This document shows positions 44,926 through 54,567 of a stretch of DNA of 64,000 nt, piece by piece. Origin of the DNA: JACZUI01 sp965216725 (GTDB taxonomy: Bacteria; Actinomycetota; Acidimicrobiia; Spongiisociales; ZC4RG35); the NCBI GenBank assembly GCA_965216725.1, contig CBDCGI010000016.1, positions 1 to 64,000 on the forward strand. The letters run 5' to 3'. How positions within the stretch are numbered: position 1 is the stretch's first letter; every line of letters starts with the position of its first letter. The position numbers and the translations under genes were made by a program. Under the pieces are notes generated by a model. The model did not search any database and was not told where the DNA came from. It saw only the letters and a program-made list of their open reading frames with translations.

Positions 44926-45474
44926 TCAGGCGTGGCTGTGGACGATGTCGCCGAACTCGGCGAAGTCGTGAACGTCCAATGCCCCGGTCAGCGGCCGGTT
45001 CCACGGTCTCACGTACCGACAGACTGTTCGGTGTGGCCGGTGGCGAAGGAGGCCGGGGAGGACGTAAGGCCCGTCGTCGAGATAGATGTCGCAGTCGATC
45101 TGCCACTTCTTGGTGGTGATGTGGATCTCGGAGGTCGGGATTCCCTGCTTCTCGACCCAGTCATGGGTGTCGTCGACCGCAAAGTCCGGCTTGGTGGTGA
45201 TGATCACGATGTCGTGACCCTCGGAGTCATATCGGCGCAGCGCCTCCACCGCTCCGGGGAAAGTGTCCAGGTGCCAGAAAATGGAGCGTCCGTCCAGGTT
45301 CGCGGACCATCCCCAGAACTCGTTGAGGTCCTTGAAATGGGTCAGATCGACCAGGTCATGCCACTTTTTGGAGTCTTCGACGGCGAGGTTGGCTCCGAAC
45401 TGCTCGTTGTAGAAGCGCATCCAACCGGCAGTGAAGTTGGCGACGACGCCGTCGAGGTCTATCCCTAGACGCAA
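44926..45474 (-). CDS. 5'(3')-deoxyribonucleotidase-like HAD protein (NT5C family)
   Basis: The 182-residue protein begins RLGIDLDGVVANFTAGW, the DxDGV motif of the NT5C branch of HAD phosphatases. HDIVIITTKPDFAVDDTHDW and CDIYLDDGPYVLPGLLR supply the other motifs. It would dephosphorylate (deoxy)nucleoside monophosphates. The start is TTG at 45474, 4 bp after the PhoU-like gene, so the genes are co-transcribed. Confidence 0.85.
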   Translation of the reverse strand: MRLGIDLDGVVANFTAGWMRFYNEQFGANLAVEDSKKWHDLVDLTHFKDLNEFWGWSANLDGRSIFWHLDTFPGAVEALRRYDSEGHDIVIITTKPDFAVDDTHDWVEKQGIPTSEIHITTKKWQIDCDIYLDDGPYVLPGLLRHRPHRTVCRYVRPWNRPLTGALDVHDFAEFGDIVHSHA

Positions 45475-45478
45475 GCCC

Positions 45479-46150
45479 TTATTCGGGGTTTTCTACGGCC
45501 TTCGACTTCTTGTAGAAGTCGAGCCGGTCCACCGGCATGACGACCGACGAGAGCACATTTGAGAGGTGGGCGGCGATCCGCTTCAGATGCCGGAACAGCA
45601 GAGCGCGGGGAGCCGCATAGTATCCGGGTCTGTCGGAGGTCACGTACTCGTCCACGTGATTGTCGAAGTGGCCGGCCAAATCCCTGATCCTTGGCACCAG
45701 CTCATGCACGGCCTCGGAGTCTTCATTGACGAAAGCTTCGGCACCCGCCTGCAACAACTCTGCGACCTCGCCGGCGTGGTGTTGGAGGTCGAGTAGATCA
45801 TCTCCCGAGCGAAGATCGATGTTGATATCGGCTAGGTCCCAGATGTTCTTGCAGTAGTCGCCGATTCTCTCGATGTCCTTCGATATCGACATATAAACCA
45901 GCATGAGGCCCTGGTCGACCTCGGCTCCTCGAACGGTGCCGTGTACCAGGAGCTCCCGTCGGATGAGACGCTCAGCCTTGTTGAGAGCCTTGTCCAACTC
46001 CCACAGTTCCTCGCTGACGTCCGCTGGCGTGCGGTGACCCAACAGAGAGCTGATCGCCAGGTCGTACATGGTTCGAGCGTTGGCGAGCATCTCATCGATT
46101 TGGTCCTCGACGGATTGCAGCTGGTCGGCGTCGCGGAATATTGAGAACAT
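45479..46150 (-). CDS. PhoU-like protein
   Basis: The 223-residue all-helical protein has two PhoU repeats: MYDLAISSLLGHRTPADVSE with VYMSISKDIERIGDYCKNIW, and a second copy around HELVPRIRDLAGHFDNHVDE. PhoU proteins restrain phosphate uptake and signalling. AGGAG precedes the ATG. It begins 8 bp after the Na/Pi symporter gene, so it probably regulates that transporter. Confidence 0.88.
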   Translation of the reverse strand: MFSIFRDADQLQSVEDQIDEMLANARTMYDLAISSLLGHRTPADVSEELWELDKALNKAERLIRRELLVHGTVRGAEVDQGLMLVYMSISKDIERIGDYCKNIWDLADINIDLRSGDDLLDLQHHAGEVAELLQAGAEAFVNEDSEAVHELVPRIRDLAGHFDNHVDEYVTSDRPGYYAAPRALLFRHLKRIAAHLSNVLSSVVMPVDRLDFYKKSKAVENPE

Positions 46151-46158
46151 TTCTACTC

Positions 46159-47319
46159 CTAGCTAATCACAAGTATCGCGATAGGGACGACAAAGAAAAG
46201 TCCCACGAGGTACGCGCCAACCAGGGACTTGTTTTTGACTGCGATCTGAGCAGTTCTCTCAGCAAGGAACATCGGGATTCGGCGCAGCGCCGGCAACGGA
46301 TAGAAGATGAGTATCGCCAAGAGGTTGAACGTGACATGAGCGAGCGCAATGGTCAAAGCGTCAGGGGAGTCGGCAGCAACTGACGCCAGCAGGGCCGTGA
46401 TGGTGGTGCCCAGGTTGGCTCCAAGGGTCACTGGGAAGGCGTTGGGCAAGGTGAGGACGCCCGCGGCCACCAAAGGCACGAGGATCGAGGTCGTGATGCT
46501 CGAGCTCTGCACCGCAACCGTCATCACCATGCCGACGAACATTGCCGCGATTCCAGCTCCACGCGAGAGCACGGAATTGATCGCGTTTTCCATGCGACCC
46601 GACATCACTGCCTTCATCTGGCGGGTGATCATGAATAGGCCCGTGAAGATGAGGAGGATTCCGAGGGCGAGTAGAATCGGACCCTCAGCCGAGTTCCAGC
46701 CCAGGGTGTCGATGGCGTCTCGAATCCAATCCACCGGGGCACCAATTGCATCCTTGATGGGGCTGGATGATTCGACATCCGGGATGCTGCCGCCGAACGT
46801 CTCTGCCCCCCACGAGGCGATGTTGGAGATGAGGCCTGTGCCTACTTCGAGGGGAAGGAGTATCACAACTGCCAGAATGTTGAAGAAGTCGTGCATCGTG
46901 GCCGCGGCGAAAGCCCGCTGGAAGTAGGCGCCCTGTCTCAAGTGGCCCAATGAGGCGAGGGTGTTGGTCACCGTGGTGCCGATGTTGGCTCCCATCACCA
47001 TCGGCACGGCAGCGTCCACTGTGAGAACCCCAGCCCCGACCAATCCCACGATCGTTGCGGTTGTCACAGAAGATGACTGGACCAAGACCGTGGCGAGAAC
47101 TCCCGCTGCGAGTCCCGCGATGGGCGTGGATACCGAGGAAAAAACGTCGTCTACAAAGTCGGATCCGAGGGCAGATATGCCCTTCTCCAGGCTCTTGACC
47201 CCGACGAGAAAGAGGTAGAGGAAGAGAAGGACGAGCAGTAGGCGAAGGGCTGTCTCGGTCCACGGAGGATAAGGGCGAGCGCGTTGTATCCACCCGATTC
47301 CGGGCCGTCTGTCTCCCAT
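46159..47319 (-). CDS. Na+/phosphate symporter family protein
   Basis: This 386-residue membrane transporter has two inverted repeats. Each has the QSSS signature (VLVQSSSVTTATIVG and VAVQSSSITTSILV) and a following GANIGTTVTN or GANLGTTITA motif, as in NptA and SLC34-type symporters. It imports phosphate with sodium. It lacks the fused PhoU tail of many bacterial relatives; here that domain is the next gene. Confidence 0.92.
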   Translation of the reverse strand: MGDRRPGIGWIQRARPYPPWTETALRLLLVLLFLYLFLVGVKSLEKGISALGSDFVDDVFSSVSTPIAGLAAGVLATVLVQSSSVTTATIVGLVGAGVLTVDAAVPMVMGANIGTTVTNTLASLGHLRQGAYFQRAFAAATMHDFFNILAVVILLPLEVGTGLISNIASWGAETFGGSIPDVESSSPIKDAIGAPVDWIRDAIDTLGWNSAEGPILLALGILLIFTGLFMITRQMKAVMSGRMENAINSVLSRGAGIAAMFVGMVMTVAVQSSSITTSILVPLVAAGVLTLPNAFPVTLGANLGTTITALLASVAADSPDALTIALAHVTFNLLAILIFYPLPALRRIPMFLAERTAQIAVKNKSLVGAYLVGLFFVVPIAILVIS

Positions 47320-47370
47320 GGGCGCGCCGGAGGTTAGACCGATTACACGTGTTGGTGCCGTGCCGCTAGA

Positions 47371-48975
47371 TCAGACGACCTGGACCCACTTGAGAACCTC
47401 GGGCATTCGGCGTTTCAGGAGCACGCTGGCCACCCAAAGCGACAGCCCGTAAGCGACGACACCCCAGAGCAAGGCGAATCCCGCAGCGAACCAGCCCGGC
47501 ACATTCTGTCCGAAGTCGACGGTGAGGACGGTCACCGAGGCCGGCGGGACCATGAGGACTCCAATTGCAAAGAACGAGACCAGCTGGCTGACGATGGCAA
47601 GACAGCCCTGTTCCGTCGATTGGGCGAACACGTCGGTCCCTTCCCTGGGGAGTCGGAGCGGGGTCAGTACCGAGACGACGTTGCCGATGGCCATCTGACA
47701 CCCAATCGCCGCAACAGCCAGGAAGGGCACCAGCCACACCCATTCCCAGGACCCGCTGACCAAGGCAAGCCCGATGGCGAGTACTCCGGTCTCCACCGCA
47801 AGAGCGATGGCGACCGCCAGATTCTTGCCGGCCAGAAGCTGGGATGCCTTGAGGGGCAGAGCAAACAGATAGCTGGCGGCGTTGCGTTCCCAGCCGAAGA
47901 GGTTGAGAGCGATGGGCAGCCCGACGAAAAGAACGAGAACCGGAGCTATGAGAGGCGCCCATGACCGATTCCCGATCGACAGGAAGCCGGTTGCGTTCAT
48001 GACGACCCCGGCCACGGCCAGGCCGACGAAGATCACGGTGCCGGTCCACACCAGCCTCTGCCGCGGGTCGCGTACATAGAAGCGCAGCTCTTTTCGGGCC
48101 AGGGTGGGGACAGGCCCCCAGGGTCCTGTGGTCATACCTTCGCGCCGGGCCCGGCGGGCCGGCTTGCTCTGCTGCTCTGGTGTGATCAGCAGCCAACCGA
48201 TCAGCCAGCGCCACCCGGCGACCAGCAGCCACAACCCGACCACCGCGGCCCCCAAAAAGAGGACACCGGCGAAGGGCGAGTCATTGGCTGCCTCGACAAT
48301 GGAGCGTTGTGCTGCAGCCGGCGGGATGAGGAGACTCCACACGCCCAACGGCGCCTCCGAGACCGCGCCTTCGACTCCGAGCTGATTCACCCGCTGATTG
48401 ATCGCCTGGTAGGCAAAGAACCCGCCTGCTGCCAGACCAAGAACGAGAAAGGTTGCGATGTCTCGCCCTCTTCTCGTCCGGAGAATGGCAGACACGAGTG
48501 CGGAGAAGGCCTGACTCCCGACGACCAGAAGCGCCAGGAACACAATCGAGGCGGGCAGGGCGATCCACCATCCTCCAGACAGAAGAGCCGCGTTAGACCC
48601 GAGGAGCAGCGCGGGGAGCACCGCCGACGGGGCGATCAGGCTGGACATGCCCAGACCGGCCAGAAGCTGTTTGTCGGGTATCGGCAACAGTGCGAGCTGC
48701 TGAGGATCGAGGTTCTCGTCGAGGGGGAATATGACGACCGGCAACGTGACCCAGACGGCAAAGGCGATGATTGCCGTCCACTCCAGATAGGCGACCAATG
48801 CCTCGGGATCGCTTGTCGCCAGTGTCGTGCCCATCCGATAATGCGTGTTCGCCAGCCAGATGCCGAGCCAGAGAAGAAGCATCATCGACACCGGAAGTCC
48901 GATGCGACGTTGCATGTCGGCTTTGACCCCGTTCCAGAGGAGCAGAACCTTGAGGTGCGCTAGCCGGCGTACCAC
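47371..48975 (-). CDS. ABC transporter membrane subunit (ABC-2-like)
   Basis: The 534-residue protein has about twelve membrane helices and soluble loops such as TPEQQSKPARRARREGMTTG. It begins with GTG inside the end of the ATPase gene (16-bp overlap), so it must be the membrane partner of that ATPase. The fused double-length plan suggests an exporter of the ABC-2 group. Substrate unknown. Confidence 0.8.
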   Translation of the reverse strand: MVRRLAHLKVLLLWNGVKADMQRRIGLPVSMMLLLWLGIWLANTHYRMGTTLATSDPEALVAYLEWTAIIAFAVWVTLPVVIFPLDENLDPQQLALLPIPDKQLLAGLGMSSLIAPSAVLPALLLGSNAALLSGGWWIALPASIVFLALLVVGSQAFSALVSAILRTRRGRDIATFLVLGLAAGGFFAYQAINQRVNQLGVEGAVSEAPLGVWSLLIPPAAAQRSIVEAANDSPFAGVLFLGAAVVGLWLLVAGWRWLIGWLLITPEQQSKPARRARREGMTTGPWGPVPTLARKELRFYVRDPRQRLVWTGTVIFVGLAVAGVVMNATGFLSIGNRSWAPLIAPVLVLFVGLPIALNLFGWERNAASYLFALPLKASQLLAGKNLAVAIALAVETGVLAIGLALVSGSWEWVWLVPFLAVAAIGCQMAIGNVVSVLTPLRLPREGTDVFAQSTEQGCLAIVSQLVSFFAIGVLMVPPASVTVLTVDFGQNVPGWFAAGFALLWGVVAYGLSLWVASVLLKRRMPEVLKWVQVV

Positions 48976-49763
48976 GATGTGCTGTTGACCGCCTCACCCC
49001 CAACGGCTGCAATGAAGGCGTCTTCGACGTTGTCGGTCCCGGTCATCTCGCACAGCTCGAGTGGTGTGGCCTCGATGGTGAGTCTTCCCGCGACCATTAT
49101 TCCGATCCGGGTGCATAGCTTCTCCACGAGGTGCATCTCATGGGAGGAGAAGACGATCGTGGTCCCCTGGCCCGCTGCAGTCTTGAGCAAGTTGCGGATC
49201 AGTCGCGCCGAGACCGCGTCGACGCCTTCGAATGGCTCATCGAGGAACAGCACCGGAGGGCGATGGATGATCGCGGCCGCCAGGGCCACCTTCTTCCGCA
49301 TCCCGCGTGAGTAGTCGCGGATCAGCTTGGTTCCGGCATCGACGAGGTCGAGAAGTTCGAGCAGCTCGGTGCGGCGGGTGGCCGCTTCGTCCCGGGAGAT
49401 GCCGTGCATAGCCGCCGTGAAATCGAGTAGCTCTGCACCGGTCAGCCGCTCGTAGAGGTTGAACTCTTCGGGAAGGACTCCGATTCTCGCCTTGACCTCG
49501 GTCGGGCTCTTCCACGTGTCGAACTCCCCGATGCCCACTGTCCCTTCTTGTGGTCGGAGCAGGCCGACGATGGTCTTGATGGTGGTTGTCTTCCCGGCCC
49601 CGTTTTGCCCGAGGAGCCCGTAGAACTCTCCGGGCTCGATGGCCAGGTCGACGTGGTCCACAGCCACTGTCTGGCCGAAGCGTCTGACCAACCCATTTGC
49701 CCATACCGCTGGCGGCGAGGGCTCAGTCTCGACGTGGGAGTTTTCAACTAGCGGCTGGGTCAC
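48960..49763 (-). CDS. ABC transporter ATP-binding protein
   Basis: The 267-residue ATPase has Walker A GLLGQNGAGKTTTIKT, a Q-loop with Glu (GVLPEEFNLYERLT), signature YSRGMRKKVALAAAI and Walker B VLFLDEPFEGVD. This is the DrrA/CcmA type that partners ABC-2 permeases. The GTG start has GATACT 7 nt upstream (minus strand), a leaderless layout. It is divergent from dnaX. Confidence 0.92.
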   Translation of the reverse strand: MTQPLVENSHVETEPSPPAVWANGLVRRFGQTVAVDHVDLAIEPGEFYGLLGQNGAGKTTTIKTIVGLLRPQEGTVGIGEFDTWKSPTEVKARIGVLPEEFNLYERLTGAELLDFTAAMHGISRDEAATRRTELLELLDLVDAGTKLIRDYSRGMRKKVALAAAIIHRPPVLFLDEPFEGVDAVSARLIRNLLKTAAGQGTTIVFSSHEMHLVEKLCTRIGIMVAGRLTIEATPLELCEMTGTDNVEDAFIAAVGGEAVNSTSWYAG

Positions 49764-49914
49764 GAGGGGAAGTATCGACGGGTCGGCAGGGTAAATGAAG
49801 CGGCGCGCCCGGAGTCCCCCAACCCGAAGCTTGTGACCGGAGGTCGGCGAAGGGGAGGCACGTGCTCAATCCCACGTGGACTCGTGTCGTTGTCGGTATG
49901 TACTGTGCGCCCCA

Positions 49915-51609
49915 GTGGAATACCAGGCCCTGTATCGCAAGTACCGACCCCAGTCGTTTGACGACATCATCGGCCAGGCCCATGTGACAACGACTCTGAA
50001 GCGGGAAGTGGCCGACGAGAAGGTGGCTCACGCGTATTTGTTCACCGGGCCTCGGGGTACGGGCAAGACCACGACTGCACGTGTTCTCGCCAAAGCACTC
50101 AATTGTCAGAACCTCGGTCCCGACGGAGCGCCCTGTAACGAATGCCAGAGCTGCCTCGCCATCACCGACGGGACTTCTCTCGACGTCTTGGAGCTAGACG
50201 CGGCATCACACAACTCAGTAGATGACATTCGAGACATCAAGGTGAGTGTGACGACGGTTGCGTCTTCGGCCACGTCCCGGCGTGTGTTCGTCTTGGACGA
50301 GGCCCACATGCTGAGTAAGGCCGCGGGCAATGCACTCCTCAAGACTCTGGAGGAGCCGCCGGAGCACGTTCACTTCGTCCTCGCCACAACCGAGCCCTAC
50401 AAGCTGCTGGACACCATCCGCTCCCGAAGTCAGCGATTCGATTTCCACCCGGTGCCCATCGAGGCGCTGGCAGGTCACTTGAGCACGATCGCCGACCGCG
50501 AGCGCTACAAGACCGATCCCGCGTCGTTGCTCGCCATCTCCCGCCATGCCCAGGGGTCGGTGCGTGACTCTCTGTCACTCCTCGAACAAGTGGCGGCCCT
50601 AGGAGACGGAAGCGTCGACCTCGGCGGTGTTCGCCGTGCCCTGGGGCTGGCCGACTCCGAAGCATTCATGCGATTGGCCCGTTCTTTGGCCGATGAAGAT
50701 GCAAAGGCTGCGCTGGATCTCATCGCCGAGCTGGCTTCCGAGGGTGTCGACCTGAGACGTTTCGTCGGGGAGGCTGTGAGCTTCTTCCGAGGAGCGTTCC
50801 TCGCCCACTACACGCCAAACCTGGCCGAAATCGCGGACGAGCCACCGGAGGTTTACGAGTCCTGGCGCGAGGCTGCAGCCATTCTCTCGGCGGCAGACGT
50901 CCTGCGAGCCGTTGATCTACTAGGGGAGGCCCTGGTCAAGCTGCGCGAGGGGCGTGAGGAGCGGCTCATGACCGAGTTGGTAGTGATCAAGCTGACTCGT
51001 CCCGAGACTGCTTCTGATCCAGATGCCCTTCTGGCGAGAGTCGACCGGCTTGAGCGAAGACTGGCACGAGCCCCGACCACACCTCCGGCTACGGCCGGCG
51101 CCCCGGTAGCCCCGAATCTCGAGGTCAGCCAGCCAGAGCCCGCAGCGGAGAATCCTGCCGAAGACGAATCGGAGGCAGCGGCCGAATCAACCGAATCCGG
51201 ATCACCCGTCGCTGCAACAGTCCCGGCGGAGTTTTCGCTGGACGATCTCCGAGCGGTCTGGCCAGGCCTGTTCGGCAGCCTCCGCGACATTCTGGGCCCT
51301 AGGCGCTGGGCCTTCTTTCGGGAGGCCGTGCCGGCCGGCGTCGAGGGTGACACGATTCGCCTCGAAGTCGCTCACGATTTCCATCTCGGGCAACTCGACG
51401 AGGACGGCGACGTGGCCGACATCGTCTCAACCAGGGCAAGTGAGCTCCTGGGAGCCCCGGTCAAGGTCAGGTTCACACTCAGGGACGGCGACCAGACCGA
51501 AGATGGCGATATCGACCTGTCCACGCTCGAGGAGCGGCCCCAATCAGAAACCGATCCGGTTTCGCTACTGGCCAATGAGCTGGGTGCCGAGGTGGTCGAC
51601 GACACCTGA
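49915..51609 (+). CDS. dnaX: DNA polymerase III subunits gamma and tau
   Basis: The 564-residue clamp-loader ATPase begins EYQALYRKYRPQSFDDIIGQ. It has Walker A TGPRGTGKTT, four zinc Cys (CQNLGPDGAPCNECQSC), Walker B VLDEAHMLS and the sensor LATTEPYKLLDTIRSRSQRF. A Pro/Glu-rich linker (about 385-430) leads to a tau-like C-terminal domain. GTG 49915 is the right start, with TACTGT 8 nt upstream. The dnaX-ybaB-recR order is classical. No slippery frameshift site for gamma is evident by eye. Confidence 0.96.
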   Translation: MEYQALYRKYRPQSFDDIIGQAHVTTTLKREVADEKVAHAYLFTGPRGTGKTTTARVLAKALNCQNLGPDGAPCNECQSCLAITDGTSLDVLELDAASHNSVDDIRDIKVSVTTVASSATSRRVFVLDEAHMLSKAAGNALLKTLEEPPEHVHFVLATTEPYKLLDTIRSRSQRFDFHPVPIEALAGHLSTIADRERYKTDPASLLAISRHAQGSVRDSLSLLEQVAALGDGSVDLGGVRRALGLADSEAFMRLARSLADEDAKAALDLIAELASEGVDLRRFVGEAVSFFRGAFLAHYTPNLAEIADEPPEVYESWREAAAILSAADVLRAVDLLGEALVKLREGREERLMTELVVIKLTRPETASDPDALLARVDRLERRLARAPTTPPATAGAPVAPNLEVSQPEPAAENPAEDESEAAAESTESGSPVAATVPAEFSLDDLRAVWPGLFGSLRDILGPRRWAFFREAVPAGVEGDTIRLEVAHDFHLGQLDEDGDVADIVSTRASELLGAPVKVRFTLRDGDQTEDGDIDLSTLEERPQSETDPVSLLANELGAEVVDDT

Positions 51610-51655
51610 GTCGACAACCCAGCGCTCAGCACCGGCAAGCCAATACCCTGACCTC

Positions 51656-51979
51656 ATGAGCCGACCGCCAAACATGAACGAGATACTTCGCCAAGCCCAG
51701 AAGGTCCAAGAGCAGATGCTCGCCGCCCAGGAGGAGCTGGCGACTCAGACTTTCGAGGGCACGTCAGGGGGCGGCATGGTGAAGGCCGTGGTGTCGGGGG
51801 GCCAGGAATTGCAGTCGGTCGAGATCTCACCGGAAGTCGTCGACCCCGACGACGTCGAAATACTGGAGGACCTTGTGGTTGCCGCGGTGCGTCAGGCTTA
51901 CGACGCCGCCGGCGCCGCGGCGTCGGAGCAGCTGGGTGGCCTTCCCGGTGGCTTGGACCTGGGTGGGCTTCTCGGCTGA
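51656..51979 (+). CDS. YbaB/EbfC nucleoid-associated protein
   Basis: The 107-residue protein has NEILRQAQKVQEQMLAAQEE, the helical opening of the YbaB family, then VKAVVSGGQELQSVEISPEV and a Gly-rich tail. It binds DNA as a dimer and is nearly always between dnaX and recR. TACCCT lies 6 nt before the ATG at 51656; ATG 51674 is the alternative start. Confidence 0.94.
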   Translation: MSRPPNMNEILRQAQKVQEQMLAAQEELATQTFEGTSGGGMVKAVVSGGQELQSVEISPEVVDPDDVEILEDLVVAAVRQAYDAAGAAASEQLGGLPGGLDLGGLLG

Positions 51980-52572
51980 TGTTTGAAGGTCCGGTTCAAC
52001 GGCTGGTCGATGAACTGGCCCGACTCCCAGGGATCGGGCAGAAGTCGGCGCAGCGGCTCGCCTTTCATCTGCTCATGGTCGACAAGGCTGATGCGATGCG
52101 TCTCGCCGCTGCGATCGGCGACATGCGGGATCAGATCCAGGCTTGTGAGCGGTGTTACAACGTAGCTGCCGGGTCGGAGTGCGCCATTTGCCGGGATGGG
52201 AGGCGAGATCCCACCGTTGTTTGTGTCGTCGAGAGACCACAGGACATCGTGGTCGTAGAGCGCACGCAAGAGTTCAAGGGCAGATATCACGTGCTGGGAG
52301 GGTCGTTGTCACCTATCAACGGCATCGGCCCCGATCAGCTTCGGTTTGAGGAGTTGAGACGAAGACTTGCTCCAGAGGGTGTTGCCGAGCTGATAGTCGC
52401 CACCAATCCCACGGTGGAGGGTGACACGACGGCCATGTACATCGCCAAGACTTTCAAGCCAGAAGGGGTCAAGGTGAGCCGCCTCGCGTCCGGCCTCCCC
52501 GTCGGCGGTGATCTCGACTATGCCGACGAGCTCACGTTGGGGAGAGCCTTGGCGGGGCGGATGGAGCTCTGA
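51979..52572 (+). CDS. recR: recombination protein RecR
   Basis: The 197-residue protein has the helix-hairpin-helix LPGIGQKSAQRLAFHLL, the zinc finger CERCYNVAAGSECAIC, and a Toprim domain with VCVVERPQDIVVVERTQEF and ATNPTVEGDTTAMYI. It works with RecF/RecO to load RecA at gaps. The start overlaps the YbaB stop as TGATG. Confidence 0.97.
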   Translation: MFEGPVQRLVDELARLPGIGQKSAQRLAFHLLMVDKADAMRLAAAIGDMRDQIQACERCYNVAAGSECAICRDGRRDPTVVCVVERPQDIVVVERTQEFKGRYHVLGGSLSPINGIGPDQLRFEELRRRLAPEGVAELIVATNPTVEGDTTAMYIAKTFKPEGVKVSRLASGLPVGGDLDYADELTLGRALAGRMEL

Positions 52573-52655
52573 ACGCTGATCTTCGGCCTGTGTCCGGCGG
52601 AAAGCGGGAGAAGTGGCCACCCGCATGATCGCCCGGTCCCAATAACCTGGAACCG

Positions 52656-53294
52656 ATGGAGGTATCGCATGTCGTTTGGGATTGGAACGGAACCCTCCTC
52701 GACGATCTCGACATTGTCATAGAGGCGCTGAACGTTGGCCTGGTTGGATACGGGGTGGCGCCCTTGGATGACCACGCCTACCGAAATCACTACACCAGGC
52801 CCATCAGGAGGTTCTACGACTCGGTGTTCGGACGGGAGATCACTGACATGGAATGGGAACATCTGAACAAAACCTTCCATGAGCAGTATTTCGCGCGGGT
52901 ACATCGCGCCCCACTCGCCGCCGATGCCCTGGATGCGATCGACGTGGTGTCGACCAGAGGATGGACCCAGTCGCTGCTGTCAATGACGACCCAGGAACAG
53001 CTCATGGAGATCGTCGCGTCTCACCGGATCGACGGCCGGTTTCTTCGGATCGACGGAATCCTCGGGGCCACAGGGGGGCTCAAGGCCGGATACTTGGAGA
53101 CCCACGTCGAGCTTCTCGGAGTCGATCCACGTTCGGTGCTCGTGATTGGGGATACCCCCGATGACGCGGCTGCTGCCTCACATGTCGGGGCCAAAGCGGT
53201 CCTCTATGACGGCGGATCACACCATGCCCACGAGTTGGAAGCCGTAGGAGCGCCGGTGGCATACAGCTTGATGGGCGCCCTGGAGGTTTCGTGA
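52656..53294 (+). CDS. HAD-family phosphatase, phosphoglycolate-phosphatase-like
   Basis: The 212-residue protein opens VVWDWNGTLLDDLDIVIEAL, where the nucleophile and acid Asps sit in DWN. It continues with a helical cap, SLLSMTTQEQL (motif II), GGLKAGYLE (motif III Lys) and VLVIGDTPDDAAAA (motif IV). The substrate is a small phosphate ester. TAACCT lies 7 nt before the ATG. Its stop overlaps the next start by 4 bp (GTGA), so it heads the operon that includes the MoxR/DUF58 genes. Confidence 0.88.
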   Translation: MEVSHVVWDWNGTLLDDLDIVIEALNVGLVGYGVAPLDDHAYRNHYTRPIRRFYDSVFGREITDMEWEHLNKTFHEQYFARVHRAPLAADALDAIDVVSTRGWTQSLLSMTTQEQLMEIVASHRIDGRFLRIDGILGATGGLKAGYLETHVELLGVDPRSVLVIGDTPDDAAAASHVGAKAVLYDGGSHHAHELEAVGAPVAYSLMGALEVS

Positions 53295-54124
53295 GTCGTC
53301 GACTGTTCCACATGGTGACCACCGGTCTCGTCGTGATCGGAATCGGGTACCTCATAGCCGTCGCCGCTCGTGACTTGCCGGGCCAGTCAGATGACGAGGC
53401 GCTAGTGGACATCGGATTCCAGCTTCCTGCAGGGTTCCAGGACGCCATCGTTTGGATGACTCTTGCTGCAACTGCCCTCGGAGCCATGCTCCTGGTATTC
53501 GCCGTGAAGAGGGGAGCTCCCGGCAAGGGCCCCTCCCTGCGTTCGCTGTATACCTTGGCCCTCTGGCTGGTTCTTCTGTTCATCATCTACAGGTATGCGG
53601 CACCCGCCCTGGAGGAGACGGGCGCGACGTTCTCCGAGCTGAGCGGTGAGATTGCGACGGAGGCTGCGGAGCGAAGTCCGACGATCGTGGCGGCCTCCTG
53701 GATTGTCAGCGCCGTGATTGCCGCAGCCATCGCAGCAGCTTTGATACGAATCGCCGTGGTTGCCAAGGCCAATGACTGGGGTCTCCCGCGTTCGGAGCCA
53801 GACGTGCTCGAGCTGGCCGCTGCGCCGACCAGGGCTTCTGCGATCACCCGGATTGAAGGGAACTCCCCGTCGGCAAGGGTGATCAACGCCTACGCCGATT
53901 TCGAGGATGGTGCTGACGCGGCGGGGGTGGGTCGTCTCGACTCGGAGACATCGCGACGGCATGCGGCGCGGGTGGAGCGTCTCGCGGGCGTCGATCCTCT
54001 GGACGTCGGGAGTCTGGCGACCGGTTTCGAGCAGGTTCGATACGGGGGCTCGGCGGTGACGGAAGAGACCGCCGACCAAGCGGAGAGCGCCTGGGCTCGG
54101 ATAAAGGGGAGACTGGGCCGATGA
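53291..54124 (+). CDS. membrane protein with DUF4129-like C terminus
   Basis: The 277-residue protein (GTG start) has three hydrophobic segments in the first half (LVVIGIGYLIAVAA, ALGAMLLVFAV, LALWLVLLFIIYRYA) and a fourth near 130-150. The C-terminal part, INAYADFEDGADAAGVGRL then SETSRRHAARVERL, matches the DUF4129 pattern usually found at the end of transglutaminase-operon membrane proteins. The genes downstream support that context. Confidence 0.72.
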   Translation: MSRRLFHMVTTGLVVIGIGYLIAVAARDLPGQSDDEALVDIGFQLPAGFQDAIVWMTLAATALGAMLLVFAVKRGAPGKGPSLRSLYTLALWLVLLFIIYRYAAPALEETGATFSELSGEIATEAAERSPTIVAASWIVSAVIAAAIAAALIRIAVVAKANDWGLPRSEPDVLELAAAPTRASAITRIEGNSPSARVINAYADFEDGADAAGVGRLDSETSRRHAARVERLAGVDPLDVGSLATGFEQVRYGGSAVTEETADQAESAWARIKGRLGR

Positions 54125-54567
54125 GGGCCTTCTTGCTGCTCAGCGCCATGGCGGTTGTGATCACCGGGGTCATCCTGGCCCAGCTGAGCCGCACCTCCGA
54201 GTTGGTGGCGTGGGAGATCTTTCTGGTCCTCCTCTTGATTGTCTTGTGGCGTGTCTTCCCTTCACGCCATCGCGACCGTGTGCCCAATCTGTTCCACAGG
54301 GTCAAACAAGAGCGACCGATTCCACCCCGCTCCGTCTCGTCTTTCGAGTTGGCGGCCGTCCATGCCTACTCCGAGAGCCCGGGGGCGGATCGGAGGCTCA
54401 AAGTCCTCATGCGGAGGATCGCCGGCCATCGGCTCACCCAGCGTGGCGTCCGGATGGGCTCGCCTCGTGCCTCCGAGCTCGTTGACCCGGTGCTCTACGA
54501 CGAGGGTCTGACGCCCATGAGCAAGACTCAGATAGAGCGAGTTGTCTCACAATTGGAGGAACTTTGA
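54121..54567 (+). CDS. small membrane protein of the MoxR operon
   Basis: The 148-residue protein has two N-terminal helices (LLLSAMAVVITGVILA and WEIFLVLLLIVLWRVF), then a soluble tail with RHRDRVPNLFHRVKQERP and SKTQIERVVSQLEEL. It overlaps both neighbours by 4 bp, so it belongs to the operon. No family is recognised. Confidence 0.72.
   Translation: MRAFLLLSAMAVVITGVILAQLSRTSELVAWEIFLVLLLIVLWRVFPSRHRDRVPNLFHRVKQERPIPPRSVSSFELAAVHAYSESPGADRRLKVLMRRIAGHRLTQRGVRMGSPRASELVDPVLYDEGLTPMSKTQIERVVSQLEEL

Noticed and set aside
49764..49914. Possible 4.5S/SRP RNA gene upstream of dnaX, where actinobacteria often have one
   Set aside because: Stretches such as CCCCCAACCC and GGGGAAG look similar at first, but no GGAA tetraloop with the AGCAG/CAGG internal loop can be folded, and part of the region codes for the ABC ATPase start.
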